A stretch of 38,568 bases of DNA from Sulfidibacterium sp964588415 (lineage in GTDB: Bacteria > Bacteroidota > Bacteroidia > Bacteroidales > F082). The stretch lies in the NCBI GenBank assembly GCA_964588415.1, contig CAZPPK010000004.1, positions 1 to 38,568 on the forward strand, read 5' to 3'. The notes below the pieces were generated by a model. That model did not search any database and was not told the origin of the DNA. It worked only from the letters and a program-made list of their open reading frames with translations. Position numbers and translations under genes: made by a program. Positions within the stretch are counted from its first letter, which is position 1. Every line of letters starts with the position of its first letter. This document shows positions 26,420 to 35,132 of this stretch, piece after piece.

Positions 26420-26686
26420 ATGATTCAGCAATGCGGTATAATTGGGACACAGGAACTGCTTATGATTTTAGCGGCTGTCCTTTTGTTGTTTGGAGGTAAA
26501 AAAATCCCTGAACTTGCCAAAGGATTGGGAAAAGGAATTCATGAATTCAAAAAAGCCACCCAGGACGGTGAACTTGTCAACGATCTTAAAGATGTTGCTT
26601 CAGAAGTAAGTGGCCTTAAAAAGGATGTCGAAAAAATCAATCCTAAAAACATGCTGAAAGACGCTACAAAAATTAAAGAAAAGTAA
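26420..26686 (+). CDS. tatA: Twin-arginine translocase subunit TatA/TatE
   Basis: An 88-residue protein with one N-terminal helix (about 9-25), then the TatA hinge and amphipathic helix: FGGKKIPELAKGLGKGIHEFKK (about 24-45, core FGGKKIPELAKGLG), and a charged Lys/Asp-rich tail. TatA forms the protein-conducting pore of the twin-arginine export system in the inner membrane. The length and short tail favour TatA over TatB. tatC is not in the window. It is flanked by rnpB on the left and converges with the T9SS subtilase on the right. Confidence 0.9.
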   Translation: MIQQCGIIGTQELLMILAAVLLLFGGKKIPELAKGLGKGIHEFKKATQDGELVNDLKDVASEVSGLKKDVEKINPKNMLKDATKIKEK

Positions 26687-26796
26687 GCTCATCAGTATTT
26701 TTGGACATTCTAAAAAACCTAACTTTCCATTTAAAAAGTTTGGAAATGTATTTACATACAATTCCCACATCGAAGAAATTTCTTTTTCAGAGGGTT

Positions 26797-28479
26797 CTAC
26801 TCTTTCACCAGTTTCTTGAAATAAACATGCTGACCACTTTCTAATCTCATCAGATACAGTCCAGGTGACAAGAGATTCAAATCTCCAATTCCAAATGTTA
26901 CTAAGGTTGTTCCTGAAGGGTAAGTTTTTTGAAATATGATCTGCCCACTAAGGTTATATATTTTTATGTTCAATTTCCCTTCTATACCTGCCAATTTAAC
27001 CTGAAGATAGAAATGAAACGGGTTCGGGGCAAGAGTAATTCGGACGTCACCAGTTGAAAAATCATTTGTCGACGGAAAAATAACTGTTAGTAACGAATCG
27101 GCTTTTGCAAAGTCAGGGATACCCCATCCGATAGAATTATTTGGATTTAAATGGTTGGAAGCGGTTTCCTTGATGGCTTCCATGATCTGTATATTACTGG
27201 CTTTGGGATGAGCTTGCCACAAACAGGCGCACATTCCGGCCATTATGGGTGAAGAAAAAGAAGTTCCGCTGGCAAAAAGTACCCCGCTGTCTGCATCAGC
27301 CACAGTACTTCCTTGTCCCATAGCCATGACCGTAGGTTTTATTCGTCCATCATAAGTGGGGCCAATTGAGCTAAAAGCTGCCCTAATCCCGCTCGCGTTC
27401 ACAGCCCCAATGGTAAAAACGCTGTCACCATCAGCTGGGGCGCCTACCCACGGAAAAGTTAAATTGAAGCCACTGTTACCGGCACTGTTAACAACCAAGA
27501 TCCCTTTGCTGGCCGCAATTTCAGCTCCAATGGTAGAAATGGCTATTTCGCCGTTCATATCTGCATAAGTGTGGGACGTAGCGCTATTATCGAAGGCTGT
27601 ATATCCCAAAGAACTATTTATCACGTCAGCACCGACGCTGTCGGCAAATTCGGCAGCGCAAACCCAATAATATTCTTCTATCACATTTTCAGAATTCACA
27701 TCCTCAGACCGTAGCAACCAGTAGGAAGCATCGGGAGCGGTTCCTATCATCAGGCCAGGTTCATCAGCAGCCATGCAGGATAAAACCATACGGCCATGTT
27801 CACTTTCGGTATAAACATTTCCATCAGGATGAACAAAATCTTTTGTTCCCAAAATCCTGTTCTGGGCACGAAGACTGTCAAAAACCATCTGGTTGGGAAT
27901 ATTTATAAATCCACCGTCCAAAACCGCAATGACCATATTTTGTCCGAGGTATCCTGAATCATGAAGAGGAATCCCGTCAATTTGTTTAATCTGCGTAAGC
28001 GCCAAACCATATCTCTCTTCTGAAAATGAAGAAGCTTTTGTCCGTGGATTAGGATTTATTCTTAAATAAACTTCATTTTTAAAAAAAGCTTTCTCTTTCC
28101 GGGGAGCATTTTTGAAAATAATGGTTCTTTTCACGAAAGGCAATGCTTCAACACCATCTACCAAACTTGAATCTGCTGTATAAATAATGACACCATTCAG
28201 CCATCTGGATGCATTCAAAACAGTCACTCCTTTTGCTGCAACTTCCTTTATATATTCCGGATTCACAGGTAAATCATTTTCCTTTATGGCAATTCCATGA
28301 GCAGCCCTCCTTGCCAATGCCCGGACAGATAAAAATGCCTCCGGATGAGAAATTGAATAGGGTGAATTGTTCTTATCGGTAAACTGAATAAAATATTTAA
28401 ACGGAGCTACCGTTTGAGCCGTCGCCTGTAAGAAAACAAGCCAAAAAAATCCGATAAGAATAAGTCGTATTTTATTCAT
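26797..28479 (-). CDS. S8 subtilisin-like serine protease with T9SS sorting domain
   Basis: A 560-residue exported protease. Signal peptide at residues 1-22 (ATAQ cleavage). Catalytic triad: Asp188 in AVLDGG, His228 in SEHGRMV and Ser407 in GTSFSSPIMAG, with oxyanion Asn335 in NSAGNSG. The region 23-160 likely serves as prodomain. The last 75 residues form a type IX secretion C-terminal domain: LAPNPFHFYLQVKL, IKIYNLSGQIIF, then GLYLMRLESG and a final FKKLVKE (TIGR04183-like pattern). It should therefore cross the outer membrane through T9SS and be anchored or released. Substrates are not inferable. The next gene on the strand is an M1 peptidase in its own unit. Confidence 0.93.
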   Translation of the reverse strand: MNKIRLILIGFFWLVFLQATAQTVAPFKYFIQFTDKNNSPYSISHPEAFLSVRALARRAAHGIAIKENDLPVNPEYIKEVAAKGVTVLNASRWLNGVIIYTADSSLVDGVEALPFVKRTIIFKNAPRKEKAFFKNEVYLRINPNPRTKASSFSEERYGLALTQIKQIDGIPLHDSGYLGQNMVIAVLDGGFINIPNQMVFDSLRAQNRILGTKDFVHPDGNVYTESEHGRMVLSCMAADEPGLMIGTAPDASYWLLRSEDVNSENVIEEYYWVCAAEFADSVGADVINSSLGYTAFDNSATSHTYADMNGEIAISTIGAEIAASKGILVVNSAGNSGFNLTFPWVGAPADGDSVFTIGAVNASGIRAAFSSIGPTYDGRIKPTVMAMGQGSTVADADSGVLFASGTSFSSPIMAGMCACLWQAHPKASNIQIMEAIKETASNHLNPNNSIGWGIPDFAKADSLLTVIFPSTNDFSTGDVRITLAPNPFHFYLQVKLAGIEGKLNIKIYNLSGQIIFQKTYPSGTTLVTFGIGDLNLLSPGLYLMRLESGQHVYFKKLVKE

Positions 28480-28588
28480 AACTCAAGTGCAAAACTGAAT
28501 GTAAAAATAACTAAACGGTCAGCTATTAGCAACTGACCATTTAACAAACTACAATTCAAATATTTTTCTTTCTTATTGGCAATAATCG

Positions 28589-30478
28589 TCACATTTTCAT
28601 GTGATTATTCGATTTGTCAACATCAGGAATGGTAGCATCCCCTAAAGTAATACTTTTGATTTTTTTATTTTTATCTGCCTGAACCATAGCGCGATTCATA
28701 TTATTTTCCCAGATCGAAACCGGTTCCACAATATTTTGAACACTTCCGTCGGTAAATTCGACCTTTAAATGAACTGGCATAGGAAGGCCTCCGACATTTG
28801 AAACTATAATCTGATTAGATTGTGTCACTTTAACCAGTGCCTGATCTGCATAACCGGGACCAAAAAACCAGGGTTTGATAAACCACATGATATCTTTCCC
28901 ATAATCATTCTGAAAAACATTAAAGAAATCGAAAGGAATAGGATGCTTTCCGTTCCATATCTTAATATAGCTCAACAAAGCATGTTTGAAAGCTTTTTCT
29001 CCCATAACATTTTCAAGATATTTATAAGCTAAATAAGGTCTGGTATATGCCTGAATACTATAATGTCTCCAGTTGTCAAAAGAATTAGAAAGGATTATGG
29101 GTGGCAACTCAAATTGGTGACCGCTTGTTCTGCTAAAAATACCGGCGAACCTTTGGGCATAATGATTACCGGGGAAAAAATGATCTTCAAAGACTCCTGA
29201 AAAATAAGTAGCCCAGCCTTCATCCATCCAGGCATATTTTTGCTCATTAGTTCCCATAAAAAATGGAAAATAGGAATGTGAAATTTCGTGGAATATCAAT
29301 CCAGCAGCATTCACAGTATCTGTAGGATCTCCATCATTTGCCATCATAGGCGTTTCCATTCCACCACCCAGTGTGCCATTGCTGAACGATGTCATATGCT
29401 CAAACGGATAAGGATAACCTGGCATCTGAAATGACATGAATTTTATACTCATGCGTGCATAACGGGCGCCATTTTGAAAGGATCTCGAAGAATCAGGATA
29501 AATGGCATCTACCCTAACACGCCTTCCGGTAGCGGTATCAACCAGAACAGAAGATGCATCCCAATTGTATTTTAAGGCCGCTGCAAATGAAAAATCACTG
29601 ACATATCGAGCTGAATATTTCCATGTATTGGGTCTGTTTGTTTTCAAAACCTTATTTTCATTCCAGTCTTTCTGATTAATAACTGAAATAATATTATCGG
29701 ATTTGGCAACTTCTTTCAGGCGCTTTAAAACAGGCTTTGCATAAATTTTCTTTGGGTTGTTTAGATGACCAGTGGTCCAAACAGCATAACCTGCAGGGGT
29801 CGTCAACGTCACATCATAATTGTTAAAATCATTATAGAATTCCGTAATCCCATTGAAATTGACCATATCCCAGCCGCTAATATCATCAAAGACTGCAATT
29901 TGCGGATACCAGTAGGCAATAAGAAACCGCCCTTTTCCAAATTCTCCCATCCGGTTGTGACTGATGTCTGGAATATGAAATTCCCAGCTTGCATCCATGG
30001 TAAGTGAATCACCCGGCACCAAAGGCTTAGGCAACTTGACAACATGGTTGATTCCAAAAAAATAGCTCATTTGGCCAGTAGTCATTTTAACATCTTTACC
30101 ATCAATTTTAAGTGAAAAGATATGAACTCCCGTTGTCACATCTTTGGGGCTGATATCGCTGGCACGCGTGCCACCTTTTTTGTATATATCCTGGTAAAGC
30201 CTGATAACAATAGTCTTTAATGTATCAGGGCTATTGTTAAAATATGTCACACTTTCACTGCCCTTTAAACGGCTTTCATCTGCCAGTAATGATGCTTTAA
30301 TCTTGTAATTTGCATGGTTTTCCCAGTATTTAGGGCCAGGTTGGCCTGTCATAGAACGGGTTTCATTTTTGTAGGCATTCTGGACTTCAATGGGAATCAA
30401 CTGCCTGTTTTGGGCAAATAAGGAGGTTATTGGTAAAGATAAAACCAAAACAGCCATCCAAAAAGTGTTTTTTTGCAT
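28589..30478 (-). CDS. M1-family zinc aminopeptidase-like metallopeptidase, exported
   Basis: A 629-residue protein with a signal peptide (residues 1-23, SLFAQ) and a gluzincin active site HEISH (His397, Glu398, His401), with the third zinc ligand Glu420 in MDEGWATYF, giving the H-E-X2-H-X18-E pattern of M1 enzymes. GGGMETPMM at about 371-379 corresponds to the GxMEN substrate motif, here GGMET. A beta-rich N-terminal domain (about 55-260) precedes it. There is no T9SS tail, so it probably stays in the periplasm. The family includes aminopeptidase N and the Bacteroidota M1 proteins of unknown substrate. It is not paired closely with the S8 gene downstream (110 bp gap). Confidence 0.9.
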   Translation of the reverse strand: MQKNTFWMAVLVLSLPITSLFAQNRQLIPIEVQNAYKNETRSMTGQPGPKYWENHANYKIKASLLADESRLKGSESVTYFNNSPDTLKTIVIRLYQDIYKKGGTRASDISPKDVTTGVHIFSLKIDGKDVKMTTGQMSYFFGINHVVKLPKPLVPGDSLTMDASWEFHIPDISHNRMGEFGKGRFLIAYWYPQIAVFDDISGWDMVNFNGITEFYNDFNNYDVTLTTPAGYAVWTTGHLNNPKKIYAKPVLKRLKEVAKSDNIISVINQKDWNENKVLKTNRPNTWKYSARYVSDFSFAAALKYNWDASSVLVDTATGRRVRVDAIYPDSSRSFQNGARYARMSIKFMSFQMPGYPYPFEHMTSFSNGTLGGGMETPMMANDGDPTDTVNAAGLIFHEISHSYFPFFMGTNEQKYAWMDEGWATYFSGVFEDHFFPGNHYAQRFAGIFSRTSGHQFELPPIILSNSFDNWRHYSIQAYTRPYLAYKYLENVMGEKAFKHALLSYIKIWNGKHPIPFDFFNVFQNDYGKDIMWFIKPWFFGPGYADQALVKVTQSNQIIVSNVGGLPMPVHLKVEFTDGSVQNIVEPVSIWENNMNRAMVQADKNKKIKSITLGDATIPDVDKSNNHMKM

Positions 30479-30589
30479 AATCGATTATTTAAGGTCGCGT
30501 AAAAATAATAAATATGAAAGATCTTCAATATCATTCCGCCTAAAATATAAGGTATATAGGCGTTTCGTAAAATTTGGTAACCGTTATAT

Positions 30590-30622
30590 AAAGTTTTATA
30601 TATTTAAAGTTTTATATTTTTG
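30590..30622 (+). promoter_or_regulatory. Direct repeat and -7 element before the Crp/Fnr gene
   Basis: AAAGTTTTATAT occurs at 30590-30601 and again at 30606-30617. The second copy runs into TATTTTTG (30615-30622), a TAnnTTTG match 4 nt before the ATG at 30627. The two copies are 16 nt apart, start to start. They could be an operator or only AT-rich sequence. Confidence 0.35.
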
Positions 30623-30626
30623 ATAA

Positions 30627-31256
30627 ATGGAAGATATCCACCTTTTTTTAAGAAAAGTTTTTCTTAACGGAGAACTGGCTGACGAAATGTTAGGCAGGAG
30701 TCAGTTATTGGAAATTGCTGAGCATCAACCAATTATCAATCAAGGAGATTATATCAGAGTAATACCTTTGGTAATCAAAGGCCAGATTAAAGTTTCACGG
30801 CAGGATGAATCGGGAAAAGAGGTGATGCTTTACTCCATAAAACCCGGTGAAAGCTGTGCCATGACACTGGCTTCAGGGCTTCAGCACCAGACCAGTGCGG
30901 TTTTTGCTGAAACTGAAAACGATACACAACTGCTTACAATTCCGCTAAAGGATTTCGAAGAATTATTGATATCCTATCCAAAATTAAATGAATTCATCGT
31001 AAAAACATTTCATATCAGATTCAAAGAACTGATCAGTGTTGTTGATTCGGTTACGTTCAGAAAAATTGAGTACAGGCTTATCAAACATCTTAAGCAAATG
31101 AAAGATGAGAACAATACTGTGAAAACCACGCATCAGGAACTGGCTGACCAATTAGGTACCGCCCGCGAAGTGGTTTCACGGTTGTTGAAACAGCTGGAAA
31201 AGGGTAAAAAGATCGTCAACCACCGCGGTTATATCGAAATTGTTGACCTTAAGTAA
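30627..31256 (+). CDS. Crp/Fnr-family transcription regulator
   Basis: A 209-residue cytoplasmic regulator with a cyclic-nucleotide-type sensor domain at about 15-130 (VIKGQIKVSRQDESGKEVMLYSIKPGESCAM, core GQIKV...MLYSIKPGESCAM) and a winged HTH at about 150-209 (THQELADQLGTAREVVSRLLKQLEKGK). There is no N-terminal Cys cluster, so it is not a classic oxygen-sensing Fnr. The recognition helix AREVVSRLLKQL keeps the R-E/S-R contacts of the Crp/Fnr group. It sits 70 bp upstream of the DUF2892 membrane gene on the same strand, which it may control, and is divergent from the M1 peptidase gene (148 bp). Confidence 0.9.
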   Translation: MEDIHLFLRKVFLNGELADEMLGRSQLLEIAEHQPIINQGDYIRVIPLVIKGQIKVSRQDESGKEVMLYSIKPGESCAMTLASGLQHQTSAVFAETENDTQLLTIPLKDFEELLISYPKLNEFIVKTFHIRFKELISVVDSVTFRKIEYRLIKHLKQMKDENNTVKTTHQELADQLGTAREVVSRLLKQLEKGKKIVNHRGYIEIVDLK

Positions 31257-31288
31257 CTTTTGTCACCAACCGGTTTCAATCCGTTTGT

Positions 31289-31296
31289 TATTTTTG
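31289..31296 (+). promoter_or_regulatory. Candidate -7 element for the DUF2892 gene
   Basis: TATTTTTG matches TAnnTTTG, about 30 nt before the ATG at 31327. It suggests transcription separate from the Crp/Fnr gene. No well-spaced -33 element. Confidence 0.4.
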
Positions 31297-31326
31297 TTTA
31301 GCTATTAATCCTTAAATCGAAAAAAC

Positions 31327-31512
31327 ATGAAACAAAATGTGGGAAATGTCGACAAAATTATCAGGTTGGTTATCGGAGTTGTGATAGCCATATTAGGGAT
31401 TTATTTTAAAAGCTGGTGGGGACTGATTGCCATCATTCCTATTGCCACTGCACTTTTCAGCTTTTGCCCGCTTTATTCCCCCTTCAAAATTTCAACACAA
31501 AAGAAACAATAA
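31327..31512 (+). CDS. DUF2892 small membrane protein
   Basis: A 61-residue protein with two hydrophobic helices (about 13-28 and 30-48) and the family pattern MKQNVGNVDKIIRLVIGV, then CPLYSPF near 46-53. In the family this last block, here FSFCPLY, is the most conserved and includes a single Cys. DUF2892 occurs alone or at the end of YgaP-type rhodaneses. Its function is unknown and a link to sulfur or redox biology is only an inference from YgaP. It follows the Crp/Fnr gene and is likely its target or partner. Confidence 0.85.
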   Translation: MKQNVGNVDKIIRLVIGVVIAILGIYFKSWWGLIAIIPIATALFSFCPLYSPFKISTQKKQ

Positions 31513-31571
31513 TTTCTATAAAGGAGACAAACTGTATTTTGTTGTTGAAAAGATTGCCTGCAAATGAATCT

Positions 31572-31604
31572 AACGCTGTAGATATGGATTTACAGCGTTT
31601 TTTT
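31572..31604 (+). terminator. Terminator after the DUF2892 gene
   Basis: Nine-bp stem AACGCTGTA / TACAGCGTT with a ten-base loop and a run of Ts (31598-31604). It lies 60 bp beyond the DUF2892 stop. Confidence 0.85.
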
Positions 31605-31747
31605 AACTTCAAGCCGCAAAAAAAATTGTCGGATCAAATTAGTTAAATGCCTGTCCTTTTCTCAAATTCAATTTCTTAGCATGTTTTCTTAACAATACCC
31701 GTTTAACAACTATTTGCCAGATACCTTGTTTTTCTTGCCCAATCCCC

Positions 31748-31755
31748 TATTTTTG
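31748..31755 (+). promoter_or_regulatory. Candidate promoter -7 element for parE
   Basis: TATTTTTG matches TAnnTTTG, with CTTG at 31725-31728 and a 19-nt gap. It lies 16 nt before the parE ATG. Confidence 0.5.
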
Positions 31756-31771
31756 TAGGAAATTAGAAGAA

Positions 31772-33628
31772 ATGTCGGCAGAATATAATGATGACAGCAT
31801 CAGGTCACTGGACTGGAAAGAACACATCCGGCTCAGACCGGGAATGTATATCGGTAAGTTAGGAGATGGGAATTCTCCCGATGACGGGATTTATGTTCTT
31901 CTGAAAGAAATTCTCGATAACTCTATTGATGAGTTTATTATGGGCAATGGCAATACCATTGAAATTACCATCGAAGAAAAGACCGTTATCGTCCGTGATT
32001 ACGGCAGGGGAATGCCTTTAGGGAAAGTACATGCTTGTGTAAGTCAGATAAATACGGGTGCCAAATATGATTCAAAAGTCTTTAAAAAATCAGTGGGATT
32101 AAATGGTGTGGGCTCCAAAGCCGTAAACGCCCTTTCTTCCTACTTTCGGGTGCAGTCCATCCGCGAAGGCAAAACCAAAATTGTGGAATACCAACGGGGT
32201 GAACTCACAAAAGATGAACCCGTCCAGGAGTGTTCCGAAAAGCCGGGGACCATTGTTACTTTCATTCCGGATGAAAAAATTTTCGCAAATTTTCATTACA
32301 TTCCTGATTATGTGGAAGAAATGTTGTGGAATTATGTTTTCCTCAACAATGGTGTTACTGTCACTTATAACGGGCAGGCCATGCAGGCAAAAAACGGGTT
32401 GCTTGACCTGCTGGAGCACAATATCGATGGTAATGGCCCTGTCACTTATCCCATCATCAGGATTAAAGAAGGTGATTTTGAATGCGCATTTTCACATAGT
32501 TCACGCTCTTATACAGAAGAGTATTATTCTTTTGTAAATGGTCAGCATACAACACAGGGCGGGACGCATCAGAGCGCTTTCAGAGAAGCTTTGGTAAAGA
32601 CCATCCGTGAATTTTATAAAAAAGATTTTGAAACCAGCGATATCCGCACTTCGCTCATTGCAGCAGTCAGCATCAAAGTGCAGGAACCCGTTTTTGAATC
32701 CCAAACCAAGACCAAGTTAGGATCGCAATACCTGGAAACCAACGGACAAAGTATCAGAAATTATATTGGGGATATTATCAAACGAAACCTCGACAACTAC
32801 CTGCACATTCATACCGAAACCGCTGACCTGCTTTACCGCAAGATCCTTGAATCTGAAAAAGAACGAAAAGACATGGCGGGCATTAAAAAGCTTGCCCGCG
32901 AAAGCATTAAAAAGGCCAGCCTTCATAATAAAAAGCTGAGAGACTGTAGGGTTCAACTCAACTCAAATCATGAGAAACGGCTGGAAACGACGCTTTTTAT
33001 TACTGAAGGAGATTCTGCAAGTGGTTCCATTACCAAATCAAGAGATGTTCAGACTCAGGCTGTTTTCAGCCTGAAGGGAAAACCGCTGAATAGCTATGGT
33101 CTAAGCAAAAAAATCGTTTACCAAAACGAAGAATTTAACCTCTTGCAGGCTGCATTGAATATTGATGAAAGTCTGGAAGATCTTCGCTATAACTACATTG
33201 TCATCGCTACTGATGCTGATGTGGACGGTATGCACATTAGGCTTCTTTTGATGACATTCTTCCTTCAGTTTTATCCTGATCTGGTTAAAGCAGGCCATTT
33301 GTTTATCTTGCAAACGCCACTTTTCAGGGTCCGGAACAAAAAGGGAACCATCTATTGTTACAACGAACAAGAGCGTATCAGTGCCATTGAAAAGCTAAAA
33401 CCAAATCCAGAGATCACCCGGTTTAAAGGACTTGGCGAAATTTCACCGGAAGAATTCAAACATTTCATTGGCAAGAGTATGCGGATTGATCCAGTTATCC
33501 TGAAAAGGGAATCTTCAGTTCCCGAAACACTGGCATTTTATATGGGCAAGAATACCCCTGACCGTCAGGATTTTATCATCCAGAATCTTCGTAAGGAAGA
33601 AGATGTGGTGGATGAAGTTATTGCTTAA
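31772..33628 (+). CDS. parE: DNA topoisomerase IV subunit B (ParE)
   Basis: ATPase subunit of the decatenating topoisomerase IV, 618 residues. GHKL ATPase: Glu46 and Asn50 in LKEILDNSIDEF, DYGRGMP, GLNGVGSKAVNAL. Transducer: TQGGTHQSAF, QTKTKLGSQYL. TOPRIM: EGDSASGS (Glu near residue 412) and DADVDGMH. The segment QAVFSLKGKPLNSYGLSK separates it from GyrB (where it reads QAILPLRGKILNVEKA). parC, usually next to parE in Bacteroidota, is absent here; a NUDIX gene follows after 125 bp. A -7 element lies just upstream. Assignment as ParE is firm, but as it lacks ParC nearby its partner must be distant. Confidence 0.95.
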   Translation: MSAEYNDDSIRSLDWKEHIRLRPGMYIGKLGDGNSPDDGIYVLLKEILDNSIDEFIMGNGNTIEITIEEKTVIVRDYGRGMPLGKVHACVSQINTGAKYDSKVFKKSVGLNGVGSKAVNALSSYFRVQSIREGKTKIVEYQRGELTKDEPVQECSEKPGTIVTFIPDEKIFANFHYIPDYVEEMLWNYVFLNNGVTVTYNGQAMQAKNGLLDLLEHNIDGNGPVTYPIIRIKEGDFECAFSHSSRSYTEEYYSFVNGQHTTQGGTHQSAFREALVKTIREFYKKDFETSDIRTSLIAAVSIKVQEPVFESQTKTKLGSQYLETNGQSIRNYIGDIIKRNLDNYLHIHTETADLLYRKILESEKERKDMAGIKKLARESIKKASLHNKKLRDCRVQLNSNHEKRLETTLFITEGDSASGSITKSRDVQTQAVFSLKGKPLNSYGLSKKIVYQNEEFNLLQAALNIDESLEDLRYNYIVIATDADVDGMHIRLLLMTFFLQFYPDLVKAGHLFILQTPLFRVRNKKGTIYCYNEQERISAIEKLKPNPEITRFKGLGEISPEEFKHFIGKSMRIDPVILKRESSVPETLAFYMGKNTPDRQDFIIQNLRKEEDVVDEVIA

Positions 33629-33705
33629 GGCATTGAGCCACATTTTCCTGAATTCCACGCTAAGAAACCGGACTTGCACCTGCAATTTCTTAATGTCCAA
33701 TCAGC

Positions 33706-33713
33706 TATCTTTG
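33706..33713 (+). promoter_or_regulatory. Candidate -7 element for the NUDIX gene
   Basis: TATCTTTG matches TAnnTTTG, with TTTC 16 nt upstream (33686-33689) as a near match to the -33 element, and 40 nt before the ATG at 33754. Confidence 0.45.
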
Positions 33714-33753
33714 TAATCAAAAAAACGGAGATCAATTTCCTAATATTACATGA

Positions 33754-34440
33754 ATGGAACAGGAAAATATGATGAATGAACTTGATTTTCAATTGTTTGA
33801 ATCAATATTAAATCAAAGACTTACAAGGTCATTACCAGGAACATTAGCGCATGAAAAAATGGTTCCACCTACACGCAAAGCATCGCTTCTCAATCCGATT
33901 CCTTTAAAAAACGTCAAATTAAGCGCCGTACTTATGTTGTTATACCCGAATTACGACGCATTGAATTTCGCTCTAATCAAGAGGGCAGATTACAACGGAG
34001 TTCACAGTGATCAGATCGCCCTTCCGGGAGGTCAATATGAAAACTCAGACGATGACTTGGAATTTACTGCTTTACGGGAGTCACAGGAAGAAGTCGGGAT
34101 TGATATTAAAAAAGTTAGAATTTCAGGGAGGCTCAGTGAAATTTATATTCCCCCCAGCAATTTCCGGGTACAGCCTTATGTCGGCTTTTATCCAGAGAAG
34201 CCTGTTTTTCAGGTAGATGGCGTTGAAACCACAAGAGTCATAGAAGTCGCCATCACTGATTTTATAAACCCTGATCTACAGGTTGAAGAATCCATCATAT
34301 CGAGAGAAGGAAAAGAAGTTAAAGTTCCCTGTTTTTACTTGAACGGCGAAATTGTCTGGGGCGCTACCGCCATGATTTTGAGCGAATTCCTAATGGTTCT
34401 CAATGAGATATCGGTGAATCAATCCATCAGCTTTCGCTAG
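33754..34440 (+). CDS. NUDIX hydrolase, CoA-pyrophosphatase type
   Basis: A 228-residue hydrolase. The NUDIX box is in the CoA subfamily form: SDQIALPGGQYE (about 89-100), then a TALRESQEEVGI core (RE-x-x-EE-x-G, residues about 108-119). The LPGG/TALRE spacing is that of NudL/Pcd1 proteins, which split CoA or its esters into 4'-phosphopantetheine and 3',5'-ADP. The C-terminal half gives VWGATAMILSEFL (core WGATA), another feature of the group. Its 3' end overlaps that of the convergent dCMP deaminase gene by 14 bp. Start could also be the Met at 33772. Confidence 0.85.
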   Translation: MEQENMMNELDFQLFESILNQRLTRSLPGTLAHEKMVPPTRKASLLNPIPLKNVKLSAVLMLLYPNYDALNFALIKRADYNGVHSDQIALPGGQYENSDDDLEFTALRESQEEVGIDIKKVRISGRLSEIYIPPSNFRVQPYVGFYPEKPVFQVDGVETTRVIEVAITDFINPDLQVEESIISREGKEVKVPCFYLNGEIVWGATAMILSEFLMVLNEISVNQSISFR

Positions 34441-34864
34441 AAATATGTTCAATATCCACTCCTGCCCTTTGCAAAAGCTCCAGTCCATCTTTGATGCGGT
34501 ATTCACGATCGTAAACCACTCTTGAAATGCCTGCCTGAATGATCAGTTTGGCACACTCCATACAAGGTGAATCAGTAATATAAAGGGTGGCTCCTTGGCT
34601 GCTGTTATTGGATTTGGCTACTTTGGTAATGGCATTGGCTTCCGCATGCAACACATACTGCTTGGTGTGATTGTCTTCGTCCTCGCAAACATTTTCAAAT
34701 CCCGACGGCGTTCCGTTATAACCATCAGAAATGATCATGCGTTCTTTTACGAGCAAAGCCCCAACCTGCCTGCGTTTGCAATAGGAATTTTTTGCCCATA
34801 CATGCGCCATTTCAAGGTAGCTTTTATCAAATTTCTTTTCTTTACTCAGGTACATTTTATTCAT
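34427..34864 (-). CDS. dCMP deaminase (ComEB-type cytidine/deoxycytidylate deaminase)
   Basis: Converts dCMP to dUMP, feeding thymidylate synthesis. The 145 residues show the zinc motifs HAEANAI (His73, Glu75) and PCMECAK (Cys101, Cys104), and the NGTPSGFENVC segment seen in dCMP deaminases of the ComEB group. It shares 14 bp of 3' sequence with the convergent NUDIX gene. It has no neighbour from thymidylate synthesis in the window. A general CMP/dCMP deaminase label is certain; dCMP preference is from motif similarity. Confidence 0.9.
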   Translation of the reverse strand: MNKMYLSKEKKFDKSYLEMAHVWAKNSYCKRRQVGALLVKERMIISDGYNGTPSGFENVCEDEDNHTKQYVLHAEANAITKVAKSNNSSQGATLYITDSPCMECAKLIIQAGISRVVYDREYRIKDGLELLQRAGVDIEHISSES

Positions 34865-35132
34865 AGATCAGTATTATTAACAGGTGAAATCAAGAATGCT
34901 AAAATAGGAAAATTTAGAGATGAGCCGGATTTGATGTTGGAAGATAATTGTAAGGCTACCGCCAGTTGCGACCAAACCGGTTACCAACTAACAATAGATC
35001 AACCATAACAAAAATATTTAATAGCCCCAGTAAAATCAGGGTAGATGAATGAATAAGAAAACTAATGAGGAACCAGCACTCCTTTCAACAAAGAAAACTG
35101 AAGAGCAGGTTTACAACATCGAACTGATAATG

